A DNA stretch of 64,000 nt from Treponema socranskii subsp. buccale (GTDB taxonomy: Bacteria > Spirochaetota > Spirochaetia > Treponematales > Treponemataceae), in contig NZ_CP054258.1 in NCBI RefSeq assembly GCF_024181585.1, positions 992,001 to 1,056,000 of the forward strand, given 5' to 3'. The position numbers and the translations under genes are program-made. The notes below the pieces were generated by a model that was not told the DNA's origin, ran no database searches, and was given only the letters and a program-made list of their open reading frames with translations. Of the stretch, positions 1 through 10,300 are shown piece after piece. The first letter of the stretch is position 1. Each line of letters begins with the position of its first letter.

Positions 1-1
1 T

Positions 2-427
2 GCGTCCGTCGTTGCAAGATCGTATACCGACGTTCAGCAGCACGAAAAAGTGTACGTCGACGGATGGACGTATGCGCCCGAATATCTTCGTCCCGGCGAT
101 AAAATCATGCTCGTCGACGATATCTTCGATTCCGGCCGTACGATCAATTCGCTTGTCGAAATATTTTTACAGAGAGGAGTTCCCCGCAGCAATATCAAAA
201 TCGTCGTGCACGATTATAAGCGCTTTACGTATCACAAAGAACAGCAGTCCATTCAGCCCGATTATTGGTGCAGGCTTTTGGAAATCACAAAGCCGGAAGA
301 GGATCGCTGGATTCACTATTTGAGCCATGAACTCGTCGGGCTTTCAAAAGAAGAACTCGAAGAGTATTATTTTAAAGATGATCCCGAACTGCGTCCCGTG
401 CTCGAGCCGCTTTTGGGGAAAGTCTGA
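2..427 (+). CDS. Phosphoribosyltransferase family protein, 3' part
   Basis: The reading frame is open from the first bases of the window, so the start codon lies upstream. The visible 141 codons carry the PRPP-binding motif VDDIFDSGRT (codons about 38-47), the hallmark of type I phosphoribosyltransferases, which move ribose-5-phosphate from PRPP to a base. The C-terminal part (about 90 residues after the motif) is long for a hypoxanthine or adenine PRTase and may form a family-specific tail. I infer purine salvage or a related PRTase; the base specificity cannot be read from this fragment. The next gene begins 19 bp downstream on the same strand, so the two may be co-transcribed. Confidence 0.8.
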   Translation, partial: ASVVARSYTDVQQHEKVYVDGWTYAPEYLRPGDKIMLVDDIFDSGRTINSLVEIFLQRGVPRSNIKIVVHDYKRFTYHKEQQSIQPDYWCRLLEITKPEEDRWIHYLSHELVGLSKEELEEYYFKDDPELRPVLEPLLGKV

Positions 428-446
428 TGTAACAGGAAAACCGGCG

Positions 447-2531
447 ATGAAAAAACGCGTATGCCTTATCGCTTTGGCGGTTTTGATTTCGGCAGCCGCT
501 TCGGCAACTGTGAAAATTATTAATCCCGTACAGGGTGTATGGGCGAATAAGCAGCTGCTCGTGCTTGAACTTTCCGAAGGTGAAAACGCATACTATTCGC
601 TCAACGGCTCCGATCCGCTCGATTCGGGTTTTGCATATGACGGTCCCGTAGCGCTCGATGTTTCAGGCGATGTCGAAGTTCGTATCGTTGCCGTCGATTC
701 ACGCGGACTCTCTCGTGAATACCGCGTTTCATATACCGTCGCGCCCGTTCCGTTTCCGTCCGCGTATTCGATAGGTGAAATCGCCGATGCCGTTTCGGAC
801 GGTATCTTGGAATACACTGCAGGGGACGTGCTCTCTCTTCCGTCCGAACTCGAATACAGTCTCGGCGGTCTGCCCGAATCCTTTCAAAAGGGACGCGCGA
901 TTTCATACAGCGCCGATTGCATTCTCTCGCGTTTTATTCCGTGCGTTCTCTCGGACGGGACTGCGAAGTGGCGTTTTATTATAAAAACGAAACCTTCTCT
1001 TTCCGGTTCTTTTGCAGTCCGCGACGTTCCGTTTAAAATCACCGATTGGGATACGCTGTCTTTTACGAGCGATGCGCTGATTTACCGCATTGACGATGCA
1101 TATTGGGTGAGCGGAAACGAAAGCGCCGTCCTTGACAGAACCGTGCCGCACACGATTTTTTGGCAGAGCGTTGCCTTTGCTCCCGCCAATCCCGTAAGCT
1201 CCTTTGTGCTTCCGCCAAAACCCGAAACTCTTGTCGAGCGGCGTGAAGACGGTTCGATTTCGCTTGCGCTTCGGGGAGAAGGCTTCCGATTCGGCAGCAG
1301 AATTGAAAACGGAGAGGAGACGATGCTTTTTGAAGCGGCGGGAATCGATACGTTTTTCGGAGATGAAGTGTCGGGCACATTTGATGCGGACGTCTATTAC
1401 GATTCGGTGTATCAGGGACGGCTTTCTTTTCCGTACACTGTCGACCGGCGTTCTCCTTCGGTGCCGACTTTCGTTTCGTCGGCAAAATCTTTTTATTCGA
1501 GAAAGGCGGTCGAACTTTCGCTTTCTGGGGACGGGGAGTCCGATCTCTTTGTCGCCGTGAGCAATCCGGTGATGCTGTTCGGAACGATGACAAAAGAAGA
1601 CGCCGCTTCTCTTTTCGACGTCGTGCATGCGGATTCGTTTTTGCCGTTCACCGCTCCTCTTGTCCTTGATTCGCCTTCCGACGATGCGGTTTATTATAAA
1701 ATCTGCGCCTATGCGGTCGATCGAAGCGGTAACAAAAGTGCGCTTGTTTCATACGATGTTTTGATCGACAAATATAATTATTATGTCGATGCATCCGCCG
1801 ATAAAGAGAGCGCCGACGGAACGAGGGACAATCCCTATACGACTCTCGCCGAATGCTTTGCCGCTGCCGAAGAAAACCGCTTTGCGAATATTACGATCAA
1901 AGGCACGCTCGTTATGCCCGAAGGAGAAACGCTTATCGATTCGAACTGTGTCATCCGAGGCGAAGATGATGCGCGCCTCGTCTTTGCGTCAGGCGGTTTT
2001 TTTACCGTACGGAGCGCAAGTCTTTCCCTTATAAATCTTATCGTCAAACGCGACGATACGGATTCGCCCAATAAAATTAATAATCCTCTTATACGCTTGG
2101 AACATTCGGTGCTTACTTCGGAAAACTGTGAAATCGCCGTATCGTTTGCCGAAAGCGGTAATGTTGTAAGCGCCGATACATCCGTCGTTACGATACGCTT
2201 TTGCGGCATTACCTCTTCGGCAAAACGCTATTCGTCGTGTATATCGTCCGTCGGCTCCAAACTGAAGATAAGCGATTCGCGCATTTCGACGGCGGCTTCC
2301 GCAGCCGTAAATTTTTCCGTGCACGGCGGAGAATTTGAGATGCGTTCGTCTTCATGCAGGGTTGCCGGAAGCTACGGCAGAGCGGCCGAACTCTTCGGCG
2401 GAAAAAGCAAAATCGTCGAAAATTCGTTTGTCGCCGATCTGCGATATCCGGAAAGATCCGCCGCTGCGGTCTATACCGATGCGCAAAATATTTCCCTCGA
2501 ATACGGCGGCAATACCGAAAGCGGCTACTAG
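447..2531 (+). CDS. Secreted beta-helix-like surface protein, function unknown
   Basis: This encodes 694 residues. I chose ATG 447 because the first about 20 residues (MKKRVCLIALAVLISAAASA) form a clear signal peptide; the upstream in-frame extension overlaps the PRTase gene. Residues about 45-65 contain YYSLNGSDPLDSG, resembling the chitobiase/beta-hexosaminidase C-terminal (CHB_HEX-type) repeat. From about residue 440 the pattern YYVDASADKESADGTRDNPY followed by short repetitive strands resembles DUF1565/right-handed beta-helix proteins. I see no catalytic residues I can name and no lipobox, so it is probably periplasmic or surface exposed. The stop codon lies 11 bp before the rnhB start, with the rnhB Shine-Dalgarno directly after it. 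Confidence 0.75.
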   Translation: MKKRVCLIALAVLISAAASATVKIINPVQGVWANKQLLVLELSEGENAYYSLNGSDPLDSGFAYDGPVALDVSGDVEVRIVAVDSRGLSREYRVSYTVAPVPFPSAYSIGEIADAVSDGILEYTAGDVLSLPSELEYSLGGLPESFQKGRAISYSADCILSRFIPCVLSDGTAKWRFIIKTKPSLSGSFAVRDVPFKITDWDTLSFTSDALIYRIDDAYWVSGNESAVLDRTVPHTIFWQSVAFAPANPVSSFVLPPKPETLVERREDGSISLALRGEGFRFGSRIENGEETMLFEAAGIDTFFGDEVSGTFDADVYYDSVYQGRLSFPYTVDRRSPSVPTFVSSAKSFYSRKAVELSLSGDGESDLFVAVSNPVMLFGTMTKEDAASLFDVVHADSFLPFTAPLVLDSPSDDAVYYKICAYAVDRSGNKSALVSYDVLIDKYNYYVDASADKESADGTRDNPYTTLAECFAAAEENRFANITIKGTLVMPEGETLIDSNCVIRGEDDARLVFASGGFFTVRSASLSLINLIVKRDDTDSPNKINNPLIRLEHSVLTSENCEIAVSFAESGNVVSADTSVVTIRFCGITSSAKRYSSCISSVGSKLKISDSRISTAASAAVNFSVHGGEFEMRSSSCRVAGSYGRAAELFGGKSKIVENSFVADLRYPERSAAAVYTDAQNISLEYGGNTESGY

Positions 2532-2542
2532 GAGAAGGGCTC

Positions 2543-3175
2543 ATGCCGGCTCTTGCAAATTGTTCGACAGCGCCGTCCGCGGAAAATAAGGCGGATGTTT
2601 TTTTATGCGGCCTCGACGAGGCCGGAAGAGGCCCGCTTGCAGGTCCCGTCGTCGCTTCCGCCGTGATTTTACCGGACGATTTTCCTCAAGCTATTTTAAA
2701 TGATTCGAAAAAACTTTCCGCAAAAAAACGCGGTCTTGCCGAAAAAATTATTAAAGAAAAAGCGTGCTGGGGTATCGGCATCGTCTCTCATACCCTCATC
2801 GACGAAATCAATATCCTCGAAGCGAGCCTCCTTGCAATGAAAAAAGCGTATGAAGCGCTTTCGGAAAAATTCGATGTATGGTTGAAGGCGTCAGCCCTTT
2901 CGGGCAGAACGATATGCGCCGTTGCCGACGGAACGTTTTGCCCCGATATCGGATGCGAATGCCGCAGCGAAGTAAAAGCGGACGCAAAATACGCTCCCGT
3001 CATGGCGGCGAGCATACTCGCAAAAACGTACAGAGATGCGATCATGATCGAAATGGATAAAAAATACCCCGCTTACGGATACGCGCGCCACAAAGGCTAT
3101 CCGACTGCCGAGCACAGACGCATTTGCCGTGAAATCGGTCCTTCTCCGATTCAGAGGCTGACCTTTCATTATTAA
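2543..3175 (+). CDS. rnhB: Ribonuclease HII
   Basis: This 210-residue protein would cleave the RNA strand of RNA:DNA hybrids and remove single ribonucleotides from DNA. The signature LDEAGRGPLAGPVVASAV near residues 25-42 supplies the first Asp-Glu pair of the active site. ADGTFCP in mid-protein and DAKYAPVMAASILAKTYRD (about residues 140-160) fit the other conserved blocks. ATG 2543 was chosen because it is preceded by GGAGAAG (2531-2537); the much longer in-frame extension overlaps the upstream gene. It ends 19 bp before the convergent end of the BpuR-like gene. Confidence 0.95.
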   Translation: MPALANCSTAPSAENKADVFLCGLDEAGRGPLAGPVVASAVILPDDFPQAILNDSKKLSAKKRGLAEKIIKEKACWGIGIVSHTLIDEINILEASLLAMKKAYEALSEKFDVWLKASALSGRTICAVADGTFCPDIGCECRSEVKADAKYAPVMAASILAKTYRDAIMIEMDKKYPAYGYARHKGYPTAEHRRICREIGPSPIQRLTFHY

Positions 3176-3194
3176 GATTCGGTTTTAATAATTA

Positions 3195-3629
3195 TTAATC
3201 GATTTCTGCGCCGCTCGTCCGCGCGGCATCGTTCGCTTTTTCAGCATCGCTCCGCTTCGATACGATGTGAACTCTGCCCGTGCGCTTGATGCCGTCGTCG
3301 CGCTTCGCTTCTTTTTCGCCGTCTTTTACGTAATACAGTTTTTTTGCGTACTTCGCTTCTTTTTCGGCTTTTTTTTCGCGTGCGGCTTTGACGCGGGCTC
3401 TGCGCGCTTTGTCGATAAACGAAAGCGATTTATCCATGCCCTGTAAAAATTTCTGCATATCTTCGGCGAAAATCGCAATCTGATGCCGGTCGAAGTCCGC
3501 GCCGTCGCGGCTTTTGCTTTCGACGATTTGAAGAAATATATCGCCCGTTCTGTTTTCTTTGACGTTAAAAAAATACGACCGGTTGTCCAAATATACTTGC
3601 GTTGTAAAGAGTTCTCCGCGTGCGCCCAT
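3195..3629 (-). CDS. DUF3276 / PUR-domain nucleic-acid-binding protein (BpuR-like)
   Basis: This encodes 144 residues. The N-terminal half (GELFTTQVYLDNRSYFFNVKENR, residues about 5-27, then DIFLQIVESKSRDG) is the PUR-alpha-like DUF3276 fold seen in Bacteroidetes and in Borrelia BpuR, a single-domain protein that binds DNA and RNA and modulates expression. The C-terminal half is rich in Lys, Arg and Glu (AREKKAEKEAKYAKK) and looks like a flexible basic tail. A GAGG Shine-Dalgarno lies about 7 nt before ATG 3629. It stands alone, convergent with rnhB. By family I infer a global post-transcriptional or nucleoid role; the targets are unknown. Confidence 0.8.
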   Translation of the reverse strand: MGARGELFTTQVYLDNRSYFFNVKENRTGDIFLQIVESKSRDGADFDRHQIAIFAEDMQKFLQGMDKSLSFIDKARRARVKAAREKKAEKEAKYAKKLYYVKDGEKEAKRDDGIKRTGRVHIVSKRSDAEKANDAARTSGAEID

Positions 3630-3753
3630 AATCCGTCCTCTGTTGGCTTCACAGTATCATAAAAAGAGCGCTTGGGCAACTGCGCCGGAAACCGTATTCT
3701 CTAAAAAATCACGTGTAACGAAAAAAATCGGCTGCACTCCAGGCATCAGTCGA

Positions 3754-4947
3754 TTATGCGAATTTTGCGGCGATTTCGGCCGCCTTTACTGCAAGCGCTT
3801 TCATCGCGCTTTCGCTCGTACGGGGGCCGAAGCTGAAGCGGACCGCACCTTCGCGGACGGATGCGCTCACGTTCATCGCCCGTAAAACGGCGCTTCCGCC
3901 TGTATGCTGTCCCTTGTGCGAAGAGCATGCGCTTCCGGTCGAAACGCAAAATCCTTCGGCGTCGAGCGCGCGGAGCATCACTTGTCCCGGAATGTTTTTA
4001 AAAGACGCCTGCACGATCCACGGAGAATATTCGTCTTCATGCCGGGCGTCGAGCCGCGCTTCGGGGATAATCGTACAGCCTGCGATTTCGGAAAGGCTTT
4101 GTATAAAAGATTTTGTTAATTTTTTTTGCGTTTCAAAACGCGCGCGTGCTTTTTCGTTTGTATTCGAAATGCAGTAGCGTTCGAGACAGCGCGCAAATGC
4201 GAGCGCACCGTATACGTTTTCCGTTCCGCTTCGTATATTTTTTTCCTGTCCGCCGCCGCGGAAAAAAGATTCGATCGTGTCGGCAAGGTAGAGTATGCCG
4301 ATACCCCTGGGGCCTCCGATTTTGTGGGCGCTGAAAGCCGCGCTCGCAATCCCTGCATGCGAAAGATCGAGCGGAATTTTTCCTGCAGCCTGAACGCAGT
4401 CGACGTGCAGTTTCGCTTTTCGTTTGTTTTCCGCCGCTTTTGCAAGCGCATCCGCTATGTCTTTGATCGGCTGAATAGCGCCCGTTTCGTTGTTGACCGC
4501 CATAACACAGACGAGGGCGGTATCGTCGGTGAGTTTTGACAGCACCGCTTCTTTCGTTATGATGCCGCCCGTTGTCGCCGGAATGCGGACGACGCGCCAT
4601 CCGCATTTTGTCAAGGATTCCGCCTGTTCGCGGACTGCCGGATGCTCGATGGAACTTACGAGTACGGTGCCTTTTTGCGGACGGTTCAATACGGAAAGGA
4701 GGGGAATGCAGTCGCTTTCGGTTCCGCCCGACGTAAAGTAAATCGTTTCGGACGGTACGCCCAAAGATGCGGCACATAGTGCGCGCGCTTTTTCCAAAAG
4801 CCGTTTCGCTTCTTTTCCGACGGAATGCACGCTCGAAGGATTTCCCCACGCCGAAAAAGTTTCCGCAAGAGAGGCTTCCAAAATATCTTTATCGGAGGGT
4901 GCGGTTGCCGCCCAGTCAAAATACCGATCGATATCGTTTTGTTCCAT
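3754..4947 (-). CDS. Cysteine desulfurase (NifS/IscS-like aminotransferase class V)
   Basis: This 397-residue PLP enzyme would remove sulfur from cysteine for Fe-S clusters or tRNA thiolation. The visible family features are FTSGGTESD (about residue 70), the PLP lysine in SAHKIGGPRG (about residue 205), RSGTENV, and the catalytic cysteine loop STGSACSSHKG (about residue 335). ATG 4947 follows the aroB stop by 5 bp; a GTG two codons earlier would overlap that stop. It is last in the tmk-hypothetical-aroB operon, and no IscU-like scaffold gene is adjacent, so whether it serves Fe-S assembly or tRNA modification is open. Confidence 0.88.
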   Translation of the reverse strand: MEQNDIDRYFDWAATAPSDKDILEASLAETFSAWGNPSSVHSVGKEAKRLLEKARALCAASLGVPSETIYFTSGGTESDCIPLLSVLNRPQKGTVLVSSIEHPAVREQAESLTKCGWRVVRIPATTGGIITKEAVLSKLTDDTALVCVMAVNNETGAIQPIKDIADALAKAAENKRKAKLHVDCVQAAGKIPLDLSHAGIASAAFSAHKIGGPRGIGILYLADTIESFFRGGGQEKNIRSGTENVYGALAFARCLERYCISNTNEKARARFETQKKLTKSFIQSLSEIAGCTIIPEARLDARHEDEYSPWIVQASFKNIPGQVMLRALDAEGFCVSTGSACSSHKGQHTGGSAVLRAMNVSASVREGAVRFSFGPRTSESAMKALAVKAAEIAAKFA

Positions 4948-4952
4948 ACGCA

Positions 4953-6065
4953 CTATTTTAAAACGTTCAAGATGACATCGTCGCCGACGGTTTCGGAAAC
5001 CGTTTCGGTCAGACCTTTTTGTAAAACGAGGCGGATGCCGCCGCCGGTATTTTTTTTGTCTTTGTGCATGATCGAAAGGAGCCTCGTTCCCGCAGCACCT
5101 CCTTTTATAATCGAAGGCACGGGATCCGTTTCCCAGCCGTAGCGCTCGAGGACGGAGAATACTTCGTCTTTATACGCTCGGCTGCACAAACCGATGTTGC
5201 AGCTGAGAGTGACGGCGCGCGATATGCCCCACGCGACCGCATCTCCGTGCGTGACGCTCCCGAAACCCGCAAGCGATTCGAGTGCGTGGCCGAAAGTGTG
5301 CCCGTAATTCAAATACGTGCGGATATTTTGTTCGGTAAAATCCCGCTCGACGACGGAAGCCTTTGCCGCGGCGCATTTTTTAATAATAAAGTTTACCGTC
5401 GCTTTATCGCGCGAACATATCTTTTCGCTTTCGTTTTTAAATACGTCGTAGAGTTCGGCGTCGTACAAAAGCGCGGTTTTTAAAGCTTCGGCGAGTCCGG
5501 ATCGATACTGGTCTTCGGAAAGCGATTGTACGAATTCGGGAAAAATGTATATCGATTCGGCGGGGTAAAACGAACCGATCATATTTTTATAATTGTTGAA
5601 ATCGCATCCGGTTTTTCCGCCGATCGCCGCATCGACCATCGAAAGCAGCGTCGTCGGCACGAACGCGCACGATGCGCCCCGTTTAAAAAGGGATGCCGCA
5701 AAACCCGTTATATCCGAAATGACGCCTCCTCCGACGGCGACGAAACTATCCTTTCGCGAAAATTCCGCATCGATCGCATTTTTTACGATGGTAAGGACAC
5801 TTTCGATCGTTTTGTATCCTTCGCCCGAACCGAGTATGGCAAGTCTGTCGTCTCCGCAGATTCCGTCGTCGAACCTTGCGATAAAAGGCGCGAAGAGCGG
5901 GAGCGTTGCGACTTTTGCGTCGGTGACGAAAAAGCGACGGCGGCCCGTTTTTTCTCCGGGCTTAAAGAGATCGATAAAGTCGGGAGCTGTTTCCGCAAAG
6001 ACGATGCCGGTAGCATCCGTTCCCGGGTGAACGGGCGGATAGGAGATGCGTACGATAGTATCCAT
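4953..6065 (-). CDS. aroB: 3-dehydroquinate synthase
   Basis: This 370-residue protein would convert DAHP to 3-dehydroquinate, the second step of the shikimate pathway. The NAD-binding segment GGGVISDITGFAAS (about residue 100), PTTLLSMVDAAIGGKTG (about residue 125), the active-site ALKTALL and the metal-binding histidines in NYGHTFGHALE (about residue 250) are all present. The start was set at ATG 6065 because homology begins there (MDTIVRISYPP); the longer frame reads into the preceding gene. It lies 10 bp after the upstream hypothetical gene and 5 bp before the cysteine desulfurase gene, so operon expression is likely. Confidence 0.93.
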   Translation of the reverse strand: MDTIVRISYPPVHPGTDATGIVFAETAPDFIDLFKPGEKTGRRRFFVTDAKVATLPLFAPFIARFDDGICGDDRLAILGSGEGYKTIESVLTIVKNAIDAEFSRKDSFVAVGGGVISDITGFAASLFKRGASCAFVPTTLLSMVDAAIGGKTGCDFNNYKNMIGSFYPAESIYIFPEFVQSLSEDQYRSGLAEALKTALLYDAELYDVFKNESEKICSRDKATVNFIIKKCAAAKASVVERDFTEQNIRTYLNYGHTFGHALESLAGFGSVTHGDAVAWGISRAVTLSCNIGLCSRAYKDEVFSVLERYGWETDPVPSIIKGGAAGTRLLSIMHKDKKNTGGGIRLVLQKGLTETVSETVGDDVILNVLK

Positions 6066-6075
6066 AGAAGATATT

Positions 6076-6705
6076 TTAATAGCTTTTCGTGTCCATTGCA
6101 AGAAAAGCGTCGCGCACTTTTTGCACGCGCGCAATTTCCCGTGCGAGCATTTTTCCGTAATCGAGACTGCCGTTTTTTATGCGTTCGCGTTCGTCTTCCC
6201 AAAACTGTCGTTCGGTGATAAATAAAAAATCGAACGAAACGGCATTCGCTTTTTCCGCCCACAGTTCGGCTTCTTTCCAATAATAGAGACCGGCCGTATA
6301 GCACGAAAGCGCTTTTTCCAAATCACGCACGTATTCGTCTTTCCACGGCGCGTCGTAAAAATATGCGGCTTTTTTATCGTAGGTTCTGCCGAGTCTCAAG
6401 TGCTGTTCGATGAGTTTGAGATTCAAATGCATTTGAAAGAGGTAGCGGTATTTTTCCCATTCTTTTTTCGTTTCGATTTTTAAGCCGGCGTAGAGCGGAT
6501 TGCAAAAGTCCGCTTGTACCGCTTTTTCAAGCCAATAGATATTTTCGAGGCAGTCGTCGGGATATTGCTGGTAGTGGATGTGATAGAGGCGGTAAAAATC
6601 CTCTTTATATTTGACCATATACGCGCTTAGGGGCACAGGTATGCCGAAGGAAAAGAGGAGCAAAACGGCGACGATGCGCACGATATGCGGAAAATACTTT
6701 TTCAC
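6076..6705 (-). CDS. Conserved spirochaetal secreted protein, function unknown
   Basis: This encodes 209 residues, starting at a GTG (6705) whose GTGA overlaps the tmk stop by 4 nt, a translational-coupling arrangement. The N-terminus (about residues 8-28, IVRIVAVLLLFSFGIPVPLS) is a signal peptide or membrane anchor. The rest is rich in aromatic and charged helices (YRLYHIHYQQYPDDCLENIY) with no motif I recognise. As I recall, T. pallidum also has a hypothetical gene after tmk, which suggests conserved synteny. It is presumably periplasmic. I assign no function. Confidence 0.75.
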   Translation of the reverse strand: MKKYFPHIVRIVAVLLLFSFGIPVPLSAYMVKYKEDFYRLYHIHYQQYPDDCLENIYWLEKAVQADFCNPLYAGLKIETKKEWEKYRYLFQMHLNLKLIEQHLRLGRTYDKKAAYFYDAPWKDEYVRDLEKALSCYTAGLYYWKEAELWAEKANAVSFDFLFITERQFWEDERERIKNGSLDYGKMLAREIARVQKVRDAFLAMDTKSY

Positions 6706-7319
6706 GATTTCAATATCGGCAGATTTTCAAAGTAACTCCATATCTTTTCCGCTGTTTCTTCTATGGGACGCGATGCGTCGAGCGTAATTATGTTCATCGC
6801 TTCTTTTTTTGCAAACTCTTCGATGACCGCATCGTAGCGGCGGGCGGTATTTTTTTGAAAATCGGCTTTTTCGTAGATTTCTTTTTGCCCTGCGCGATGT
6901 ACGACGCGTTCGAACGAAAGGGAAGGGTCGATACGGAAATAAAAAAGCGCTTCGGGAAGCGGAAAGGCGCTGTTTACGAGGTGAGGGATGTCGTCTCCGA
7001 ACGAAGCCGACTGATAGGCGAGCGTCGAAAAGATGTAGCGGTCGCTTACGGCGATTTTGCCGTTTTGCACGTGCTCCGTGATGCCGCCCTTTCCGTAGAT
7101 GTGTTCGCACCTGTCGGCGGCAAAGAGAAAGGCCGCCGTCCGCTCATCGACCGGAAATTCGCCTTTGAGCATACGACGTAAAAAAAGCCCCGTCGGGAGT
7201 TCCGTCGGTTCCGCCGTCGCAAAGATTTTATCGCCGAGCTTTTTTTTGAGGATACCGAGTTGTGTCGACGTGCCCGACCCGTCGATGCCTTCGAAAACGA
7301 TAAAATTATGCAATATCAT
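6702..7319 (-). CDS. tmk: Thymidylate kinase
   Basis: This 205-residue protein would phosphorylate dTMP to dTDP. FEGIDGSGTST (residues about 8-18) is the P-loop; SDRYIFSTLAYQ (about residue 95) is the DRY-type dTMP-binding block and RAGQKEIYEK the LID. ATG 7319 gives the usual short N-terminus (MILHNFIVFEG); ATG 7334 would add five residues and cannot be excluded. It is the first gene of the operon tmk-hypothetical-aroB-cysteine desulfurase and is divergent from tamB, with about 75 bp between them that must hold both promoters. Confidence 0.92.
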   Translation of the reverse strand: MILHNFIVFEGIDGSGTSTQLGILKKKLGDKIFATAEPTELPTGLFLRRMLKGEFPVDERTAAFLFAADRCEHIYGKGGITEHVQNGKIAVSDRYIFSTLAYQSASFGDDIPHLVNSAFPLPEALFYFRIDPSLSFERVVHRAGQKEIYEKADFQKNTARRYDAVIEEFAKKEAMNIITLDASRPIEETAEKIWSYFENLPILKS

Positions 7320-7394
7320 AGAAAACGCCTGCATTTTTTCCGATATTCTGATATGATGACATCGGTGATTTCGCTTTGAGGATTCGGCGGCTGC

Positions 7395-10300
7395 ATGAGT
7401 AAAAAATCGGTTATCCGCGGTTTATATATTTTGATTTTTCTCACCATACTGCTCGCGTCGTTCGCATGCGTTCGTCCGATATATAGGGCGCTCACCGAAA
7501 ATATTTCACATCGTGCGCAAACGGTACGGACAATGCTTGAAAACCGTACGGGGCTTACCTTTTCGTATGCGTCGCTGTCGCCGTCCATTTTAACCGTTTT
7601 CAATATAAAAGGTATAGTCCTCGGTTCCGCCGCCGACGGAAAACCGCTCGCATCGATCAGGCGGATCACGCTCCGCTATCGATTGCTGAAATTGCTCCGA
7701 GGCGATATAGACAGCGCATTTAAAAGCCTTGTAATAGACGGGATCACTCTCGAGTACGACGATGAAGTCGACAGAGCGATTATCGAAAAACTGGCTTCCT
7801 TTGTAAAGACTTCGAATGCGAAGGGCGGAGCAAGGCGGACGGACTTTTCGCGCATCAGCGTCGACTTGCCGTTTTCGCTTTTAATAAAAAACGTGCGCAT
7901 CCGCTATCGGAGCGCGAAAGCGGATGCATCGTTTACGATACGCTCGGCGGATGCCGTGTATAATGAAGCTTCCCGATCGCTCGGCGTGAATGTGCGCGGC
8001 GGTGCGGACGTCGTTTTGCACGGCGCAAACGGCATACGCATTTCGGGAAAGTATTCGCTTTCGAGCTCCGTCCGTCACGGCCTGAACGGAAGCTCCTTTG
8101 TCGCACGCTTTTCGAATATGACAGGCGGTGATTTTTCATTCGGCAGACTGAACTTCCGCGCATCCTACGACGACCGCGTCATTTCCGTGCGCACTTTTCA
8201 ATCTGCGTTTCCCTTTATGGTGAGGGCTTCCTACGGCATCGATTCGAAAAAAGCCGAAGCGTCTTTTGCCGCCGAACACTTTACGCTTTCATCGTTTATC
8301 ACATCCCGCAGCCGTGCGGATATTATGCAGCGCATAGGAGCGGTATCGCTTACGGCGAGGGCATCCGCCGAATACGATGTCGAACAAAAATCGCTTTCGT
8401 ATACAAGCGGCGGCAGCCTTTTCGTTCCCGAAACGCTTGTGAAAGGCTCTCTTTCCGTGCGCTTCGACGCTGCAGGAACGAAAGACGAAGTTTCGATTCC
8501 GCGCCTCGTCGCTTCGGGAAAAAACTGCGATGCCGAAGCTTCGCTTTTATATCGCTTCAACGGTATGCGTCTTTCGGGCACCGTCGATGCCCGCCGCGTC
8601 GCCCTTCCGAACGGAAACGAGCTTTCGACGGAACTGTATTTCGATCCGCTCGATAAGGGTTTTGTATGCTTTGCACCCGAAGTCCGCCTCGGAGAAAAAA
8701 CCTTTACCGCACTCGAAGCGCGCGTAATGCCGAACGGAAATTCCGTCGATTACAGTTTCGAGCTTTTCGACTACGCGCACGCCGAAGCCGATTCCCCCGG
8801 CTCGCTGCGCATAGACGGAAGCTGGCTTACCCGTACGAATTATATTCAGGCGGGAATCAATATCAACAATTTTTACCTCGACAGCGCGGCGGAAGCGGGA
8901 GCGTTCTTTTTGACAAAAAACAATTCCGCAACCTTATCCTCTTTTTCGCCGCGCCTCGCGCCTTACGTGTTCACCGGCGAGTTCTTCGTTTCATCCGATT
9001 TGAAATCGGTTTCCTACAACGCGCCCTATGCGCTTTTTGTAAATACGCAAAAAGAAAACGAAGCGCTCTTTTTGTCGTTTGACGGAAACGAATCTTCTCT
9101 CCAAGTGTCGCAGCTCAACGTCGTATACAAAGGCGATACCTTTTCCGCTTCGGCCGAAATCGACCGCGCTCCCGATTCGTCGGGATCGTTTTTTACGTTT
9201 GACGTGCAATATAAATCGGTTCCGTATCATTTTACCGGAAACATCATGCATAATTTTATCAGCGTTTCGGGCGATTACAACCTTGCCGCAGAGTTCCGGC
9301 GCTACGATAACGGCAGCATGGAAGGTTCGTTTACGATGAAAAATTTTCCGCTGCATGCAGCCGGTACGATATGGACGCTTTCCGCCGAAACCGGTTTTGC
9401 ATATACCGAAGACGAAGGTTTTGCCGTACACATCGCGCGATTCGAATCCGAAGATGCCGGCGGAAAATTTCCTTTTTCCCCTCGTGTGTTTTTGTCGGGA
9501 ACGGTATCGAAGTACGGAGCGATTTTCGATTCCGTTTCATATACGGATTCGTTTTCCGCGCTCACGGGTTCCTCTCAGTGTACCGTCAATTTGCGTGAAG
9601 GACGATTGGATTCCGCGCATTTCGATATGACGATGACAAATCCGATTTCAAAAGAATCGATAACGGCGAGCGCTGAAATCAGCAATCCGGATGAAGCGCC
9701 GTTTTCCGTCGAAATGCTTAAAAACAATCTGTACTTCAACGCCCGGATTTTATGCGCTAATATCGATTTGAATCGCTTTGCGGCGGAGCAGAGCGAAAAC
9801 AATCGAATGGCCGCATCGGTGAGCGCGACCGGTACATTTGAAAATCCCTATGTGATCGTTTCCGTAGATGACGCCGATGTGATGTTTGCGGGTATACCGC
9901 TTTCGGCAACGGGCAGTCTCATACTCGAAGAGCGCAATCTCTCCGTAAATGAAATGCACATCTCATACGGCAGATTTCTTGTCGATAACGTAAAGGCGGA
10001 TTTTTCTCTTGAGTCTTTTACCGGGAGCGCATCGGCGGACATAACGACACGGGTGCTGAAAAAAGACGTAAAGCTTCCGCTCCTGCTGAAAATCTCAGAT
10101 ACGGTGTTTTCCGAAAAAAAACGGTATCCCGCTTTTTTTTCGGCGACGCTTTCGTCTCGAGGCGCTTCGGGGTCGCTTTTTGTAAGACCGTTTCCGTTTT
10201 CGCTTTCCTTTTCGTATGCCGAAGGAAAGGCGCTTATCTCTTCATCTTCGTCACTCGGCGTTTCGGGAATTATCACCGATAAAGGCGATATCGATTTGAA

